From Candidatus Methanomassiliicoccus intestinalis Issoire-Mx1 (GTDB lineage: Archaea; Thermoplasmatota; Thermoplasmata; Methanomassiliicoccales; Methanomassiliicoccaceae): a stretch of DNA of 64,000 nucleotides. Below the pieces are notes generated by a model, which saw nothing but the letters and a program-made list of their open reading frames with translations, was not told the DNA's origin and made no database searches. Shown in pieces: positions 17,253 to 25,798 of this stretch (position 1 is its first letter; each line of letters starts with the position of its first letter). Where the stretch lies: contig NC_021353.1 in the NCBI RefSeq assembly GCF_000404225.1, positions 248,001 through 312,000 of the forward strand, read 5' to 3'. The position numbers and the translations under genes are program-made.

Positions 17253-18356
17253 ATGGCAGATTACATAGAATGTACTAATCTAAAAAACCTGAAAACTGAA
17301 ATGATGACCTGCACAATGTGCGGATTCTGCAAAAGCGTATGCCCGGCATTTGAAAACACTGGCTGGGACAGAGGAGTAGCAAGGGGAAGAATGGTCCTCT
17401 CTTATGGTTTGATGCAGAATGAAATTCCAGCTGATAAATCAGTCATCGAAGCACTCTATCAGTGCACAACCTGCAAGGACTGCGAAAGACGCTGTCCCTC
17501 CAAGGTAAGAGTGGTAGATGTAGTGGAAAGCGCCCGCAGGGATCTCGTTGCAGCAGGAAATGTGCTCCCCCAGCACAAGAAAGCAATTGACAACATCAGG
17601 ATGTTTGGAAATCCGTTTGGCAGTCAAAAGTCTGTACCAGAGATTCTCGGACAGGTTCCTAAACATGCTAAACTGGGATATTTTGTGGGATGTACATCAG
17701 CTTACAGAAACACTTCTACCGCAAAAGCCACAATATCTATCCTTTCAAAGCTGGGTGAGGATTTCACTCTGGTAAATGAAGTGTGCTGTGGAAGTGTGAT
17801 GCAGCGCGTAGGGTGGCATGAAGATGATGTTATAGCGCAGATGAAAAAGAACATCGATGCCATTACCGCCCAGGGAGTCGAGACCGTTGTATTCTCATGT
17901 GCTGGATGCTACCGTATGTTCAAAGAAGAGTATCCAAAATATGTAGAAGTTCCATTCAAGGTTCTTCACATTTCAGAATACTTAGACTCCAAGGATCTCA
18001 AGCTTTCTTCATTTGATAAGAAAGTTACCTACCACGATCCATGCCACCTGGGACGTCACGCAGGCGTTTACAAATCACCAAGAAATGTGATTTCAAAGAT
18101 TCCCGGCGTAGATTTCAAAGAAATGTCGAGAAACTCTGCAACTTCCCGCTGCTGCGGAGGCGGAGGCGGTGTAAGATCAGCATATCCAGAGCTCTCATCT
18201 CAGATTTCTGCAGGCCGTGTTAAGGAGGCCAGCTTTGCTGACGTTTTAATCACATCCTGTCCGTTCTGCGTGAATAATCTGAATGTGGGAAAGGAACAGA
18301 TCAAAGCAGACGTTGAAATCATCGATCTCGTAGAGCTTATAGACTCACTTCTATAA
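17253..18356 (+). CDS. Fe-S oxidoreductase with two CCG domains (HdrD/GlpC/GlcF-like)
   Basis: 367 residues. The N-terminus has two [4Fe-4S] ferredoxin motifs, CTMCGFCKSVCP (residues 20-31) and CTTCKDCERRCP (near residue 71). The remainder has two CCG-type cysteine blocks: ...VNEVCCGS...FSCAGC and YHDPCHLG...SRCCGGGGG...TSCPFC. CCG domains bind noncubane clusters in heterodisulfide reductase HdrB/HdrD and serve electron transfer in glycolate/glycerol-3-phosphate dehydrogenases. It starts two bases after larA with a GGTGG site, so both are one operon. It could be an HdrD paralogue or the Fe-S subunit of a hydroxy-acid oxidase; no flavin subunit is adjacent. Confidence 0.85.
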   Translation: MADYIECTNLKNLKTEMMTCTMCGFCKSVCPAFENTGWDRGVARGRMVLSYGLMQNEIPADKSVIEALYQCTTCKDCERRCPSKVRVVDVVESARRDLVAAGNVLPQHKKAIDNIRMFGNPFGSQKSVPEILGQVPKHAKLGYFVGCTSAYRNTSTAKATISILSKLGEDFTLVNEVCCGSVMQRVGWHEDDVIAQMKKNIDAITAQGVETVVFSCAGCYRMFKEEYPKYVEVPFKVLHISEYLDSKDLKLSSFDKKVTYHDPCHLGRHAGVYKSPRNVISKIPGVDFKEMSRNSATSRCCGGGGGVRSAYPELSSQISAGRVKEASFADVLITSCPFCVNNLNVGKEQIKADVEIIDLVELIDSLL

Positions 18357-18361
18357 TCTCT

Positions 18362-19255
18362 ATGCAACAATCAGTGCATTCACCAAATGCACTGACTAAA
18401 CCTTACTTATCATCCGGAGATGCACATTTGAAAAGCAATATTTTTTTGAGTTCTTCTTCGAAAAAGCCTCTTGTAATGGGAATTTTAAATGTAACTCCAG
18501 ACTCATTCTCGGATGGAGGCAGGCATCTGGATTTTAAGCGTGCCCAGGTTCACGCCGAAAGGATGCTGGATGAGGGTGCAGACATTATCGACATCGGCGG
18601 AGAATCTACCCGTCCGGGTTCACTGCCAGTTTCCGTGGATGAAGAGCTGAAAAGGGTAATCCCGATTCTAAAGCAGATAGCTGATTCTTATGATGTCCCA
18701 ATATCTGTTGATACGAGAAAAGCAGAGGTGGCAGAGGCAGCTTTGGAAGCAGGCGCCTCAATAATCAACGATGTCAGCGGATTCAGCAATGATATGATGG
18801 AACTGATCGCTTCATCTGGTGCGAAAGCAGTACTGATGCATTCTCTGTGGGATCCAGACGTCATGCAGAAAAATGTCTGCTCAGATACATACTCTGATGT
18901 CATTTCAGACATGCTCGTCTGGGCAGAACAGAGAATTTTCGCTGCAGAAGAATTTGGAGTTAAGAAAAGCCAGTTAATTTTTGATCCTGGCATCGGGTTT
19001 GGAAAACTCTCGAGCCATAATCTTGAAATCATTAGAAGATGCAGTGAGCTGAAATCTATCGGTTTGCCGCTCCTGATCGGAGCTTCACGTAAAAACTTCA
19101 TCGGGGAGCTGACTAAAAAACCGCCTTCTGAACGGCTCGGCGGAAGTTTAGCCGTTGTAGCTGCAGTCTATGGCTGTGCAGACATTGTGAGAGTTCACGA
19201 TGTCACTGAAACTGTAGATCTGGTTAAGGTTCTGGATGCTATTCAAGATTATTAA
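18362..19255 (+). CDS. folP: Dihydropteroate synthase-like protein
   Basis: 297 residues. The TIM-barrel pterin-binding signature MGILNVTPDSFSDGG is followed by DIIDIGGESTRPGS, PISVDTRKAEVAEAAL, NDVSGF, DPGIGFGK and LLIGASRKNFIGEL, which cover the pterin and phosphate sites. The family joins a pterin diphosphate to p-aminobenzoate (or a derivative) in folate or methanopterin synthesis. It lies five bases after the Fe-S gene, probably in the same transcript. ATG 18362 gives a 22-residue unconserved extension; TTG 18428 with a GGAG site gives a more typical N-terminus. Confidence 0.9.
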   Translation: MQQSVHSPNALTKPYLSSGDAHLKSNIFLSSSSKKPLVMGILNVTPDSFSDGGRHLDFKRAQVHAERMLDEGADIIDIGGESTRPGSLPVSVDEELKRVIPILKQIADSYDVPISVDTRKAEVAEAALEAGASIINDVSGFSNDMMELIASSGAKAVLMHSLWDPDVMQKNVCSDTYSDVISDMLVWAEQRIFAAEEFGVKKSQLIFDPGIGFGKLSSHNLEIIRRCSELKSIGLPLLIGASRKNFIGELTKKPPSERLGGSLAVVAAVYGCADIVRVHDVTETVDLVKVLDAIQDY

Positions 19256-19279
19256 ATCTCATTATTCTAAAAAATTGGG

Positions 19280-19287
19280 TATAAATA
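19280..19287 (+). promoter_or_regulatory. TATA box of the MMPL transporter gene
   Basis: TATAAATA, followed by the protein start 180 bases later. With transcription starting some 25 bases downstream, the leader would be about 160 bases, long for a window full of apparently leaderless genes. Confidence 0.6.
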
Positions 19288-19402
19288 CTATACATTGCTT
19301 GTGGGAATTATTCAATCTCTCCATCATCATACTTCCTTTGGACAGGAGTATTGTGATATAACTCTCATTGGAAGATTTTGAGGAGATGCTTAACTTACGC
19401 TG

Positions 19403-19471
19403 ATGTCGGTGCAACTTAATTCACCGCATATGAATAACACGCGTAGCCCGTGTTCGGAGGAAATTAAATGA
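19403..19471 (+). CDS. Possible 22-residue upstream ORF coupled to the transporter
   Basis: Starts MSVQLNSPHMNN and ends EEIK, its TGA overlapping the transporter ATG as ATGA. Its own ATG overlaps the TGA of a still shorter ORF, MLNLR (19386-19403), as TGATG, so three reading frames are chained. Neither micro-ORF has a well-spaced ribosome-binding site (a GAGGAG abuts the first ATG). Chance is quite possible; coding status is unproven. Confidence 0.3.
   Translation: MSVQLNSPHMNNTRSPCSEEIK
19436..19454 (+). promoter_or_regulatory. Leader hairpin just upstream of the ribosome-binding site
   Basis: AACACG (19436-19441) pairs with CGTGTT (19449-19454) around a seven-base loop. The GGAGG site of the transporter starts two bases later, so folding could affect its translation. 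Confidence 0.4.
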
Positions 19472-22041
19472 TAGAAAAGCTGGCTAGTTGCATAACTAAA
19501 CATTATAAGTGGATCATTGCAATATGGATCATTGCATTACTCATTGCAGTGCCATTTGTTCCTAAATTGAGTCAGGTCTTGGTATATGACGAGACTCAAA
19601 TGGCTCCTCCAGATGTTGAATCAATGTCTGCTCAGGATTATATAAGTGAGAATTTTGGAAGTGCTGATGCGGTTCCCGGAACCATCATTGTTCTGGAGTC
19701 ACCCGAAAGCATTACTGATGAAGAATCTTTGAATTTGATTTATTCGATACAAAGTCAGCTGTATGAAAAATACGGCTCTGATGTGACTGTAACTTCTGTA
19801 TACACGCCTCTTCAAGAATTTTTAATCATGATGAATGCGGCATACCAGAGTGTTCAGGCTCAATATCCAGTTTTGACCGAAGATCAAATTGCAGAGTCTG
19901 TACTGGGTAATTTAATCCAAACCGGAGTTCTCCCCCCTGACCTAACTCAGCCGCAGCATATGCAGATGGTTGGAGTAATTAAACAGGCTGGACAACTGGG
20001 AGTTTCTCCAAGTCAGTCTGCAGTACTTGAACTCAACAAGGCCGTTATAGAAGAAATGGGCGGGCTGAGCAACATTGAAGCTTTGTTCCCTGCGCTTGGA
20101 GATTCTTTATCATTATTGATCTCTGAGAATGGAAAAATCACCATGATGACTCTTGCATACGGCGAGAGCGGGTCTGCAACGGACGAGCAGCTTTCAGAAC
20201 TCAGAACTATTGTAAATGGTGCAGCAGAGGGAACATCCGTGCAGCACTGGATTACTGGATCAGATCCTCTTGGATCAGACCTTGAAGAAAGCACAATGAG
20301 TGATCTGAAAATTATCGAGCCAGTTACGATCGTTCTTGTTTTAGTTCTGATTGGTCTCTTCTTCCGTTCCCTGCTGGGTGCCGTAATGCCGCCGCTCTCA
20401 GTCGGTATCGCCTTAGGAATTTCATTCTCGTTGGTATACCTGCTGAGCTTCGTGATGCAGATTCACTACTCTGTTGAGACTCTCATGCTCACAGGTATGA
20501 TGGGAGCCGGGTGTGATTACTGTATCTTTATTCTATCACGTTACAGGGAAGAGCGTAAAGCCGGAAGGGATAAGGAGAGCAGCGTAAGAGAATCCGTCAT
20601 GTGGGCCGGCGAATCAATTGCCACCTCTGGTGCAACAGTGGTCATTGGTTTCGGTGCCCTGGCGATTGCAAACTTCTCGATGCTTCAATCAATGGGTATT
20701 GCTTTAGCTCTGGGAGTACTGATCGCATTACTTGTCGCTTTAACTCTAATTCCTTCATTACTCATGCTGTTGGGAGACAAACTCTTCTGGCCGGCTAAGT
20801 TCGGTAAACCGACAGATCCCGAGACTTTCAAAAAGAAGTCTATGAAAACTAAAGACAAAGTTGGCTATTTCACAAGGAGTGCCAAGTTTGCCATCAAACA
20901 TGCAAAAGTGTTAGTCGTTGCTATGATCCTGATTTCTGTACCAGCTATCTATTTAGTTGTAGAAATGGAGCAGAGCTATGACTTCGTTGGTGCCATGGCT
21001 GATACTGAAAGTACCGAGGGTCTTGCTGTATTAGGAGAAGGCTTTGGTTCTGGTGTAATCCAGCCTACGCAGATAGCCATTTCATTTAATGACGAGTTCC
21101 TTCTGCCAGATAATACTCCGAACCTTGACGAATTCAATCAAGCGTCAGAGCTAGCGAGCATGATCGGGGAAATGGATGGTGTAGCTTCGGTTACGGATCT
21201 TCAGCAGCAGTTAGAGAATGGAACAATAAACTCAATTTTAAGCGATGACGGCAAATCTCTTCTGCTCACAGTCGTCTTCCAGAATGATCCATACGATGCA
21301 GTATCTATGGATTCACTCAATAATATGAGGAACATAGATCCAGAGGAAGAAGGATGGTCTGCTGTAAATGCAATATATGTCGGCGGCTCAACAGCTCTGA
21401 TGTATGATATTTCACAGCTTGTTCAAAACGATATGAACACAGTTGAGATTGTAGTTGTAATTGCTATCTATCTCGTACTTCTGTTCGTTCTGGGCGCGGT
21501 AGTCAGTCCGCTTAGATCCATCATTACAATTCTTCTAAGCATCTCATGGACTCTGGCAGTAATGGTGCTGCTGTTCCAATATGGATTAGGACAGGACATC
21601 TTATGGATTGTTCCGATGGTTCTTCTTGTAGTCTGTCTTGGACTGGGAATGGACTATGATATTCTGCTTACCACAAGGATACGTGAGGAAATTGCAAAAG
21701 GAAAATCCAATGATGATGCGATTGTTTACTCGGTTGAGAAGACTGGAGGAATCATCACAGCGTGCGGATTCATCATGGCAGCAGCCTTCGGAAGCATGAT
21801 GCTGTCAAGCGGATACCTTCTCAAAGAATTTGGATTCGCTCTGATGTTCGCAATTCTCCTGGATGCTATGTTTGTTCGTATCTATCTTGTTCCAGCTATA
21901 ATGTCTCTGCTTGGCAAATGGAACTGGTGGGCACCGGCGCCAATAGCAAAAATGTACAAAAAGAGGAATGCCAGAAGGCTGAAAAACGTCCAAGCTTCTC
22001 AGGACTATCTTTCTTCATGGCAAAGAAAACCAGAGGAGTAA
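19468..22041 (+). CDS. MMPL/RND-family exporter
   Basis: 857 residues with two repeated halves. Each half has one transmembrane helix, a large external loop and a five- to six-helix bundle (about 12 membrane spans). The intramembrane acidic segments GAGCDYCIFILSRYREERKAG (first half) and LGMDYDILLTTRIREEIAKG (second half) are the proton-relay regions of RND/MMPL proteins. It is a single-subunit archaeal type without an obvious adaptor. Substrates could be lipids, drugs or quorum-like molecules; nothing in the sequence decides. The start has GGAGG seven bases upstream, and a hairpin terminator covers the stop codon. Confidence 0.92.
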   Translation: MIEKLASCITKHYKWIIAIWIIALLIAVPFVPKLSQVLVYDETQMAPPDVESMSAQDYISENFGSADAVPGTIIVLESPESITDEESLNLIYSIQSQLYEKYGSDVTVTSVYTPLQEFLIMMNAAYQSVQAQYPVLTEDQIAESVLGNLIQTGVLPPDLTQPQHMQMVGVIKQAGQLGVSPSQSAVLELNKAVIEEMGGLSNIEALFPALGDSLSLLISENGKITMMTLAYGESGSATDEQLSELRTIVNGAAEGTSVQHWITGSDPLGSDLEESTMSDLKIIEPVTIVLVLVLIGLFFRSLLGAVMPPLSVGIALGISFSLVYLLSFVMQIHYSVETLMLTGMMGAGCDYCIFILSRYREERKAGRDKESSVRESVMWAGESIATSGATVVIGFGALAIANFSMLQSMGIALALGVLIALLVALTLIPSLLMLLGDKLFWPAKFGKPTDPETFKKKSMKTKDKVGYFTRSAKFAIKHAKVLVVAMILISVPAIYLVVEMEQSYDFVGAMADTESTEGLAVLGEGFGSGVIQPTQIAISFNDEFLLPDNTPNLDEFNQASELASMIGEMDGVASVTDLQQQLENGTINSILSDDGKSLLLTVVFQNDPYDAVSMDSLNNMRNIDPEEEGWSAVNAIYVGGSTALMYDISQLVQNDMNTVEIVVVIAIYLVLLFVLGAVVSPLRSIITILLSISWTLAVMVLLFQYGLGQDILWIVPMVLLVVCLGLGMDYDILLTTRIREEIAKGKSNDDAIVYSVEKTGGIITACGFIMAAAFGSMMLSSGYLLKEFGFALMFAILLDAMFVRIYLVPAIMSLLGKWNWWAPAPIAKMYKKRNARRLKNVQASQDYLSSWQRKPEE

Positions 22042-22062
22042 TCTCCTCTTCTTTTTATTTTT
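22032..22062 (+). terminator. Hairpin terminator overlapping the transporter stop
   Basis: AGAGGAG / CTCCTCT stem with a TAAT loop, in which the stop codon TAA lies, followed by a T-rich run. A compact stop-plus-terminator arrangement. Confidence 0.75.
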
Positions 22063-22093
22063 TAAAGTTTAATCTTGCGTTTTCACGTGAATT

Positions 22094-22291
22094 TTAGAAG
22101 TAGAATATTACACCGATTGCAATTACAACTATTGCAGCCACCACGATGAACAGGTTTTCCTTGAGATTTGATTTTTTTTCCTTAGACTCATATTCAGTCT
22201 TGCATTTTTCAGAGCAGTACTCCTCACCTTCTGTAATTGGTTCTTCACACAATTTACAATGTGAGTGCGGTACAAGGCTTGCAGTCGCCAT
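22094..22291 (-). CDS. Small zinc-ribbon membrane protein (DUF2116-like)
   Basis: 65 residues. Two cysteine pairs form a small zinc ribbon (CKLCEEP...CSEKCKTEY) in the first 30 residues. A charged linker and one C-terminal transmembrane helix (LFIVVAAIVVIAIGVIFYF) follow. This matches the archaeal DUF2116 layout, with the zinc domain likely cytoplasmic. Function is unknown. It is convergent with the MMPL exporter. Confidence 0.8.
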   Translation of the reverse strand: MATASLVPHSHCKLCEEPITEGEEYCSEKCKTEYESKEKKSNLKENLFIVVAAIVVIAIGVIFYF

Positions 22292-22429
22292 GTTTCCCGC
22301 TAACGCCGTGGCATGTACTTAAAGTATTATCATAACTCAGTCGTAGTTTACAATAACTTAAACAATTGACGATGTACGCATATGTCGCATCGTATCCTTC
22401 ATTTTATGATGCACACAGGCCTTAAATTA

Positions 22430-22442
22430 TACGAAATTCGTA
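22430..22442. promoter_or_regulatory. TACGAA-A-TTCGTA palindrome upstream of the ferredoxin gene
   Basis: A perfect 6+1+6 inverted repeat about 60 bases upstream of the TATA-like TTTATATATG near 22500. TTCGTAA also occurs upstream of the lysine operon (near 11439) and between thiL and larA (near 15880). It could be an operator; no cognate regulator is identified. Confidence 0.35.
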
Positions 22443-22546
22443 ACATGAGACACATATACTCTAGTGAACATTAAGATACACACTCAAATCTAAATCAAAT
22501 TTATATATGCGGTACTTTGTGAACACCCTAATACGAGGGACTTCGG

Positions 22547-22981
22547 ATGAGACAAATACTTGTTGACCTAGCGAAATGTAAAGGATGCAGGCAGTGTGAA
22601 AAGGCCTGCTCTAATGCACATAGTGCAACGACAACAGGAGATTCCAAACCGGTCTCACGTGTAAAAGTCTTATTCACCAAGTCTGAAAATGGAAAGAAAG
22701 GAAGTCCCTATCCTATGCGCTGTCATCAGTGTGAGTTTCCAAAATGTGCTGAAGCCTGCATGTCAGGCGCACTTATCAAAACTAAAGATGGAATTGTAAT
22801 TCATGAAGATGACAGATGTGTCGGCTGCTGGATGTGTGTTATGACCTGCCCATACGGAGCTGTATTCCGGGATGTGGAGAGAAAAGTGGTTGTAAAATGC
22901 GATACCTGCCTTGATGACGAAATTCCTGCCTGTGTAGCTGTATGTAAATTTGATGCTATGAAAATAGAGGAATCCAAATGA
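22547..22981 (+). CDS. Multi-cluster ferredoxin, CooF/HycB-like
   Basis: 144 residues with cysteine groups for four [4Fe-4S] clusters: CKGCRQCEKAC, CHQCEFPKCAEAC, CVGCWMCVMTCP, and CDTC...CVAVC. Spacing resembles CooF/HycB/DmsB-type electron-transfer subunits. It would carry electrons between a redox enzyme and the flavoprotein encoded immediately downstream (ATGA overlap). GAGGG precedes the ATG, and a TATA-like TTTATATATG lies about 45 bases upstream. No CO dehydrogenase or hydrogenase subunit lies in the window, so the electron donor is not known. Confidence 0.88.
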   Translation: MRQILVDLAKCKGCRQCEKACSNAHSATTTGDSKPVSRVKVLFTKSENGKKGSPYPMRCHQCEFPKCAEACMSGALIKTKDGIVIHEDDRCVGCWMCVMTCPYGAVFRDVERKVVVKCDTCLDDEIPACVAVCKFDAMKIEESK

Positions 22982-24231
22982 TAAACTCTTATGACTATAT
23001 CATAATTGGAAACAGTGCAGCAGGAATAGGTTGCGTTGAAGGTATCAGGAAAGTAGATGCAACCGGTTCCATTGCAGTAATCTCTTACGAAGACATCCAT
23101 GCTTATTCTAGATGTATGGTCACTCATTACATCTCTGGACACATTGATGAAAAGAAGATGTACTTCAGAAAGGAGAATTTCTATGATGAGTGGAATGCAA
23201 CTCCTTACCTGGGCCGCAGAGCTAAGAAAATAGTAAGATCTTCAAAAACTGTCAAACTGGACAACGGCGAGGAGCTTCACTATGAAAAACTTCTGCTGGC
23301 AACTGGAGCAGCTCCGGCACCTTATGATGTTGCCGGAAATTCACTAGATGGTGTCTATTTCCTTCGTACGATCGCTGATTCCGAAGCTATTCTTAATGAT
23401 GTAGCCGAAGGAGGAAAAGCTGTAATTCTAGGCGGCGGACTCGTTGGTATGAAAGCTGCCGATGCTCTGAACGAAAGGGGCATGGATGTTACAATAGCCA
23501 TAGCTTCTTCCCAGCTGCTGTCTCAAACTATGGATCGCTATGGTGCAGAACTTATCCGCAATGCAGTGGAATCCAACGGCATACACGTTTTGACTGACAG
23601 CCCTGTTAAAGAAATCCTTGGGGACGGCCACGTTACCGGTGTTGAGTTTGAAGGGGGAGAAATAATCCCTGCTGACCTGGTAATTCTGGCAAAGGGGGTC
23701 CGTCCAAATACAATTCTGGCAAAGACCTGCGGAATCGATGTAGACTACGGTATCCTAGTCGATGAATTTATGAAAACTTCTGATGACGATGTCTACGCTG
23801 CCGGAGATGCTGCTGAGGCTTTGGATTTGATACGCGGAGGAAAAGTAGTTCACGCAATCTGGCCCAATGCTCTGGAGCAGGGCAGGATCGCGGGAATGAA
23901 TATGGCTGGTGCACACGTAGCATACCAGGGCGGCATAGGAATGAACTCTGCAGAATTCTTCGGTGTTGCCGCGATCAGCATGGGTCTATGCCGCAGCAGA
24001 GATGAAGATGGTCTTGAAGTCTTAGTCTGCAAGGATGAAGAAAAAGGAACTTACCGCAAAGTCGTTCTGCAGGACAATGTAGTTGTTGGAGCCGTGTGTA
24101 TTGGAAATGTTGAATGTGCCGGAGTATTCAATGGTTTGATACTTAACCGCACTGATGTTTCTGGAGTAAAAGATCTGCTTCTGGACGATGATTTTGATTA
24201 TGCTAAACTAATTGGAATCTGTCTGGATTGA
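22978..24231 (+). CDS. NAD(P)/FAD-dependent oxidoreductase
   Basis: 417 residues of the pyridine nucleotide-disulfide oxidoreductase fold. The FAD motif YIIIGNSAAGIGCVEGIRK is at the N-terminus, a second GxGxxG dinucleotide motif (AVILGGGLVGMKAADAL) near residue 155, and the FAD-binding VYAAGDAAEA near residue 270. There is no CxxxxC redox disulfide. It resembles the FNOR proteins found beside CooS-CooF and NADH:rubredoxin/nitrite reductase flavoproteins. The ATGA overlap with the ferredoxin gene implies a two-protein electron-transfer module reducing or oxidising NAD(P). Confidence 0.9.
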   Translation: MINSYDYIIIGNSAAGIGCVEGIRKVDATGSIAVISYEDIHAYSRCMVTHYISGHIDEKKMYFRKENFYDEWNATPYLGRRAKKIVRSSKTVKLDNGEELHYEKLLLATGAAPAPYDVAGNSLDGVYFLRTIADSEAILNDVAEGGKAVILGGGLVGMKAADALNERGMDVTIAIASSQLLSQTMDRYGAELIRNAVESNGIHVLTDSPVKEILGDGHVTGVEFEGGEIIPADLVILAKGVRPNTILAKTCGIDVDYGILVDEFMKTSDDDVYAAGDAAEALDLIRGGKVVHAIWPNALEQGRIAGMNMAGAHVAYQGGIGMNSAEFFGVAAISMGLCRSRDEDGLEVLVCKDEEKGTYRKVVLQDNVVVGAVCIGNVECAGVFNGLILNRTDVSGVKDLLLDDDFDYAKLIGICLD

Positions 24232-24270
24232 TCAGAGGGTTTTATTTACGTCTATCTGCTTCTACTGAAT

Positions 24271-24663
24271 ATGTGGAAAGTCTTGGGTGTTGAAACTCCT
24301 ATTATCGCTGCAGGAGATGTTTGGATATCTAGAATGTCTGAACTCTCTTCTAGAAAAAAAGACGCTCCTAAATTCAGGGAATTGCTATCTAAAGCAAACA
24401 TTCGTTATTATTTTGACACCATCAGAGAAGTTCATGTTTTTTATGTCAGATTTCCATCGGATGTAGAAATGTCTGACTTGGAATTTTTCAGAGACTTTAT
24501 TGTTAAATTAGAGAAAAGCTCAAAAATTCCTGTTGTTGAGTATGAAGGTGAATCTCAGACTCACACGACTATTATTTCTTCTGATGAAGAGCAGGATGAT
24601 CACGTTGGAAGAAACAATTGGTGGGAATTGGGAGAAGATGAAGTACGTAAGTATGCTTTCTGA
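24271..24663 (+). CDS. Unrecognised 130-residue protein
   Basis: No family recognised. It is soluble, begins MWKVLGVETPIIAAGDVW, and contains a compact alpha/beta stretch (HVFYVRFPSDVEMSDLEFFRDFIVKLE) ahead of an acidic, low-complexity tail (SSDEEQDDH). A TATA-like TTTTATTTAC about 30 bases upstream suggests a leaderless mRNA. A hairpin covers its stop. Confidence 0.6.
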   Translation: MWKVLGVETPIIAAGDVWISRMSELSSRKKDAPKFRELLSKANIRYYFDTIREVHVFYVRFPSDVEMSDLEFFRDFIVKLEKSSKIPVVEYEGESQTHTTIISSDEEQDDHVGRNNWWELGEDEVRKYAF

Positions 24664-24671
24664 TACTTACG
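24646..24671. terminator. Bidirectional hairpin between convergent genes
   Basis: A nine-base stem CGTAAGTAT / ATACTTACG with an eight-base loop contains the stop of the 130-residue gene and is followed by a T-rich run. It sits between that gene and the convergent TrpD-like gene. Confidence 0.65.
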
Positions 24672-24685
24672 CACATTTTGTCTTT

Positions 24686-25789
24686 TTAACAATGACACAG
24701 CAAAGCATCTAATTTTTCCAGTCCCAGGTCTGGTTCAGAATTCTGAATGGAGACCCATTCTTTAATTTTTGATGCTGCCCTCCCCGAGGCAACTATAGAT
24801 TTTGCGCGTTCAAAACCAGATTCTATATCTTTCACACGATCGCTGACATATAGTATTGCAGCCGCGTTTAAACACACAATGTCTTCTCTGTCTCTGCTTT
24901 CCTTTCCTTCCAACAATCGTAAGAATCTTATCGATTCATTAGATCTTTCACTTGCAAGGATATCATTTTCATTATCGCATCTAATATCCAGGGAACTCGG
25001 ATCAATTGTATATTCTGTGATGGTGCCGTCTGATTTCATCTCTGCAACAAATGTAAGACCAGATGTTGATATCTCATCCATTCCGCATTTGCCATTACTG
25101 TTCTTCCCATGAAACACCATTGCCTTTTTGAATCCAATCTCTTTCATTGTTTCTAATGTTGGCATTATCATCTTTTCATTGTAAACTCCTCTGACTCCAA
25201 TCGTTGGAGATGCTGGATTAGCTAGTGACGCTGCGATGTTCAAAATAGTTCCAAAACGAATTTGACTTAATATTCTTCCGAGGGCGCATGGATGGACTTT
25301 GGACGACATTCCGTTAAACATCCCGATATTTGCATCTTCTATTGATTTTTTTACAATGCTGGCATCGCATTCAACATCAATGCCTATTGATTCAAGCAGA
25401 TCTATTGTTCCACATTTCGAGGTGATTGCCCGTGCCCCATGTTTTGCCATCGGGACGCCGTCAGCAGCTGCAATTATTGATGCGGCTGTTGAGATATTAA
25501 AAGTTTTAAAACTGTCCATTCCAGTCCCGCAGTTTTCTACAACAGGAACACTTATTTTTGGAGAAACTTTTACTGTATCCAGATCAAAGATGACTTCCCA
25601 GCCCCCTGCAATTTCCTGTGGTGTAGCACCTTTGGCTGTTATGGCTGCTAAGAAAGCTCCCTGCTGAAGATCCGGTTGTTCATTCATAAGGATCTGTCTG
25701 AACATTTCTCTGGATTCTTCTCTGCTTAAATTATTTTTATTGATTAGTAAATCTATATTTTTGCCAAAGGCTCTCAACTTGTCATCCAT
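24686..25789 (-). CDS. TrpD-like phosphoribosyltransferase
   Basis: 367 residues, fold of anthranilate phosphoribosyltransferase. The PRPP loop NCGTGMDSFKTFNISTAAS and the segment KHGARAITSKCGTIDLLESIGI match TrpD positions. They differ at usual anthranilate-site residues (N to A in KHGNR; SADxLEALG replaced by TIDLLESIG). No other trp gene is nearby; the gene starts ten bases after a zinc dehydrogenase with GAGGTG ahead of the ATG. It may be a TrpD paralogue acting on another aromatic or base substrate rather than true tryptophan biosynthesis. Confidence 0.8.
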   Translation of the reverse strand: MDDKLRAFGKNIDLLINKNNLSREESREMFRQILMNEQPDLQQGAFLAAITAKGATPQEIAGGWEVIFDLDTVKVSPKISVPVVENCGTGMDSFKTFNISTAASIIAAADGVPMAKHGARAITSKCGTIDLLESIGIDVECDASIVKKSIEDANIGMFNGMSSKVHPCALGRILSQIRFGTILNIAASLANPASPTIGVRGVYNEKMIMPTLETMKEIGFKKAMVFHGKNSNGKCGMDEISTSGLTFVAEMKSDGTITEYTIDPSSLDIRCDNENDILASERSNESIRFLRLLEGKESRDREDIVCLNAAAILYVSDRVKDIESGFERAKSIVASGRAASKIKEWVSIQNSEPDLGLEKLDALLCHC

Positions 25790-25798
25790 ATAAGCACC

